Shown: positions 20,445 through 22,980 of the stretch, in pieces
How positions within the stretch are numbered: the stretch's first letter is position 1
Layout of the letters: every line of letters starts with the position of its first letter
Assembly: GCA_003550305.1 (NCBI GenBank)
Contig: QKYT01000018.1
Coordinates: forward strand, 217,165-240,144
DNA length: 22,980 bases
From: Glomus cerebriforme
Taxonomy: Eukaryota; Glomeromycota; Glomeromycetes; Glomerales; Glomeraceae
Direction of reading: 5' to 3'
Notes under the pieces: generated by a model
Databases searched by the model: none
Seen by the model: only the letters and a program-made list of their open reading frames with translations
Told to the model about the DNA's origin: nothing
Position numbers and translations under genes: made by a program

Positions 20445-20819
20445 ACCCAAACTTGACCTTGTCCCAGATCAAAATTGGAATATCCCAAATCGAAATTTTG
20501 ATTTCGTACATCCCAAACTAAAATTTCGATTTGGTGGTTAGGTTTGGAAACATCAAATGTTCCAAAACTCAACCATGTCCCAAATTAACCTGGATGGATT
20601 TGGGACATGGTCAGGTTTGGTCTTGTATCCCTCAAACCTGACTACAAATCAAATTAACCTAGTTAGTTTGGAACATAGTTAAGTTTGCGTTATATAGCAC
20701 CCAAACTTGACCATGTCCCAGATCTGATTTAAGGATATCCCAAGTTGGATTTGGAACATGATTAAATTTAGGACATTGGATCATCCCAAATCGAAATTTT
20801 AGTTTAGAACAGATAATTT
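20445..20819. repeat. compound repeat cluster with direct and inverted copies
   Basis: A 26-mer beginning ACCCAAACTTGACC occurs at 20445 and 20699 (25 of 26 bases equal). CCAAATCGAAATTTT (20485-20499) pairs perfectly with 20520-20534, and a third copy lies near 20786-20800. ACCATGTCCCAAAT (20572-20585) pairs perfectly with ATTTGGGACATGGT (20598-20611). The words 'TGTCCCA' and 'TTTGG(G/A)ACAT' are spread throughout. The whole looks like a non-coding element built from a short module in both orientations. Confidence 0.7.
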
Positions 20820-20907
20820 TCACTACACTAGTATTAAGGCGAAATTTTGGGCAGAATTAAAAAGTTTATGAAACTCTACCCAAAATTTCACTTCAATGTT
20901 ATAGTGA
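20820..20907. mobile_element. 88-bp inverted-repeat element (MITE-like)
   Basis: Left arm TCACTACACTAGTATTAAGG... (20820-20854) and right arm ending TTCAATGTTATAGTGA (20876-20907) are inverted copies over about 32-35 bases. Each contains GAAATTTTGGG(C/T)AG, leaving a ~21-nt centre. CACTA termini and tiny size suggest a miniature Tc1/mariner- or CACTA-like derivative. It abuts the repeat cluster directly. Confidence 0.7.
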
Positions 20908-21583
20908 TATTAAGCAATTTTAAGCTTTTATTACTATATATACAGTATCATATATATATGTAGTATATATGTACATGATTTTTTAGTACTTAATAATGAT
21001 ATTATCGTGTGACACGTTGAATAGTAAATAATAGTAACCAAAATAACCAACTTATTGGCAATTATGTAGCACGATAATTATAAACAAAGTTTTAAATACT
21101 TTTAAAAAACCTAAATAATTTGAGTAGGTTAAGATTTGCCCCAAAAATTTTTTTTTTTTTTTTTGCAATGAAATTTTGAATTTATCATACTTTCGTTATA
21201 ATAACCACTTATGCATTTCATTTCTATCAGAATATTTTTTTTTATATTGGTAATGGGACAATTCATAAATTTTGTTTTTAAATTGTTGTATTTAGGATAA
21301 GGTTATATAATAATTGAATAATTTATTTTAATAAATATTATTTTAAATTACAAATTAAGAAAATTTGTATGGTATCTTTACTACTCTAATTCTTAGTGTT
21401 TAAAATAATTCGAAAATAAAGTAAGAAATATATATAAATATATTTTGAAAAAAAGCAAAAAAAATTCTTCAATAAACCCTAATAATTTATAATTTGTCCG
21501 TATCTAAAATAAAATGTATGTATAAAAATTATTTTTTTAAAAAGATTTTTTAAGCAAAAAAATTCAAATTATAAAAATTTTTT
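20908..21583. other. gene-free stretch, 3' flank of the kinase gene
   Basis: A short TATATATA-rich segment lies at 20936-20970 and long A/T tracts follow (T-run near 21150). No frame. It probably includes the kinase 3' untranslated region near 21500-21583. Confidence 0.5.
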
Positions 21584-22980
21584 TTAGAAAAACTTTTTTT
21601 TACCATAAGGAATTTCAAATTCATCTTGTTCTTCTGAATGGAAATTTGGATTATTNTATATCTCATCTTGATCTATAAAAAAAATATGAAATTAGTTATT
21701 ATTATAAACGCTTAAATGATTATTTTTACATACCATCNGTATTAACATAATGTTTCTTTATTTGTTGTGGAATTATCACTTCATTATAATCAACTTGAAC
21801 ATCTAAAATATATATATATAATATTTTAAAATTTGTATTTTGCGAATTAATAAAAATAAAATTAATTTTACTTACCATTCTTTGAGCTTATTTGTAACTC
21901 ATTAAATACTTTGGATAAGTTGTTTTTACCATTATCTTATATTTATTAAATACTTGTTCATTAATTATTTCAATAAAAAAAAAGAATAAATATAAAATTA
22001 CCTTCAAAAGTATGACTACTTGATTTATTAATGTCTTCAACTAAAAACAAAAATCAATTAATATTTATTAAATGATAATTATAGAAATTTAAATAAATAC
22101 TTACTATTATCAGGAATATTATAATTATATGGTTTACTATGAAATGCTATAAAAATAAGAATGTAAAGAGTAATTAAATATTTATAAATAATGATTCAAA
22201 TAGAAATTTGTCAATTTACTATACCTTCTTGTTCTTCTATTAAAAAATTAATTATAATATATTAATAATATATTTATAATAATAAAGATCAAAATAATCT
22301 AAATAACCATACCTTCCGTTGCACTCTTTGGTTCAGGTAGATTTTCAAATTGATAAACTTTACTTGTAAATAATCTGCTACTAGTATAATTTGTTTCTAT
22401 ATTGCTAATTTCATTTATTTCTGACTTATTATTTGTTTTTGGTTTAAGTAATCGAAATAAATTAAATTTCTTTTTAAAGAAATTTTTTACACTTCTATTT
22501 TTATTTAATTTATCTTGATTATATGATAAATTCATTTCATCCATTATATAATAAAGTGTATCAATATCAGGCCTTTTTAATGGATCAGCATCCCAACATT
22601 GTTCTATTAAACTTTTAAATTCTAAAGGACTTCCTGATACAATTTTTGGTCTCATGCCATTAATAATATNAGTTGCAAGATAANAATCATGTTCATAATT
22701 CATTAATGGTGGTCGTCCAGATGAAATTTCCCACATAAGCATTGCAATACTATAAACATCAGATTTAAAAGTATATCCTTTTCCATTAAGAATCTCAGGT
22801 GCTATATAAGGAAGATTTCCATATATACTTTTTAATGGCTTATTAGCAGGGCCACAAAATCCAAGATCACTAATATACCAAGCATTATTAAATTGTGAAT
22901 ACAATATATTTCCAGAATGCAAATCTCTATGAATTGCATTCTCTCCATGAATTCTAGAAACTGCAAGAATTATTTCAAAA
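21584..22980 (-). CDS. TKL-type protein kinase, C-terminal part (runs off window)
   Basis: Protein kinase transferring phosphate from ATP to Ser/Thr or Tyr of a target, of the tyrosine-kinase-like group greatly expanded in Rhizophagus. The first visible exon (22980-22313) starts inside the catalytic domain: AVSRIHGENAI, catalytic loop HRDLHSGN, SDLGFC (DLG in place of DFG), YIAPEIL, SDVYSIAMLMWEISSGRPP and CWDADPLKRPD. A basic linker and SKVYQFENLPEPK follow. The gene does not stop at the TAG at 22299; a GTATGG donor at 22312 leads to exons 22236-22225 (12 nt), 22146-22105 (42), 22040-22002 (39), 21935-21876 (60), 21802-21734 (69) and 21672-21584 (stop TAA). All joins are phase 1 with GT..AG introns, and the tail is acidic and polar. 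Codons holding N lie at 22680, 22684, 21738 and 21656; the last (TAN) would be a stop if N is a purine on the coding strand. ATP-binding lobe is outside the window. Confidence 0.85.

Noticed and set aside
1..22980. tRNA, rRNA and CRISPR content
   Set aside because: Looked for T-loop GTTC-A-A-T/C words with a matching acceptor stem, rRNA cores, and spaced direct repeats; found none that hold up.

Overview
This is an AT-rich eukaryotic window whose gene set suggests an arbuscular mycorrhizal fungus close to Rhizophagus. The indicators are intron-bearing genes with GT..AG splice sites, a fungal-type tRNA ligase end-healing module, an intronless F-box/LRR gene, a tyrosine-kinase-like (TKL) protein kinase with a chain of tiny C-terminal exons, and many decayed transposons. 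The organism is inferred from gene content only; no rRNA or other marker is present. Scattered N bases and one 389-base N run mark a draft assembly.

Layout. 1-2.2 kb holds a 15-nt minisatellite and a broken AAA-ATPase-like/PD-(D/E)XK gene on the plus strand. 2.9-3.7 kb holds a truncated hAT transposase (minus) abutted by a short inverted-repeat element. 3.7-7.0 kb is gene-free and rich in palindromes and dispersed repeats. 7.0-8.3 kb holds a three-exon minus-strand gene encoding the kinase and cyclic phosphodiesterase halves of fungal tRNA ligase; its ligase half was not found in the window. 10.5-11.3 kb holds a plus-strand secreted protein built of 33-residue Lys-Gly-Phe repeats, cut by the assembly gap. 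11.3-15.1 kb holds transposon debris, including a ~750-bp element with long inverted ends. 15.1-16.5 kb is a complete F-box/LRR gene (minus). 16.5-20.9 kb holds palindromes, a long decayed plus-strand reading frame, a repeat cluster and an 88-bp inverted-repeat element. 21.6 kb to the window end is the 3' part of a TKL kinase gene (minus) with seven visible exons.

The genes do not form a pathway; they look like independent loci in a repeat-rich region. The points most worth a second look are: the secreted repeat protein, whose 99-nt units nest a tetrapeptide rhythm and whose gap breaks the frame; the ligase-less tRNA-repair gene; the kinase tail, where every visible intron is phase 1 so internal exons can be skipped without frameshift; and decayed frames whose stops are mostly TAA/TAG, as expected from C-to-T change at Gln codons.
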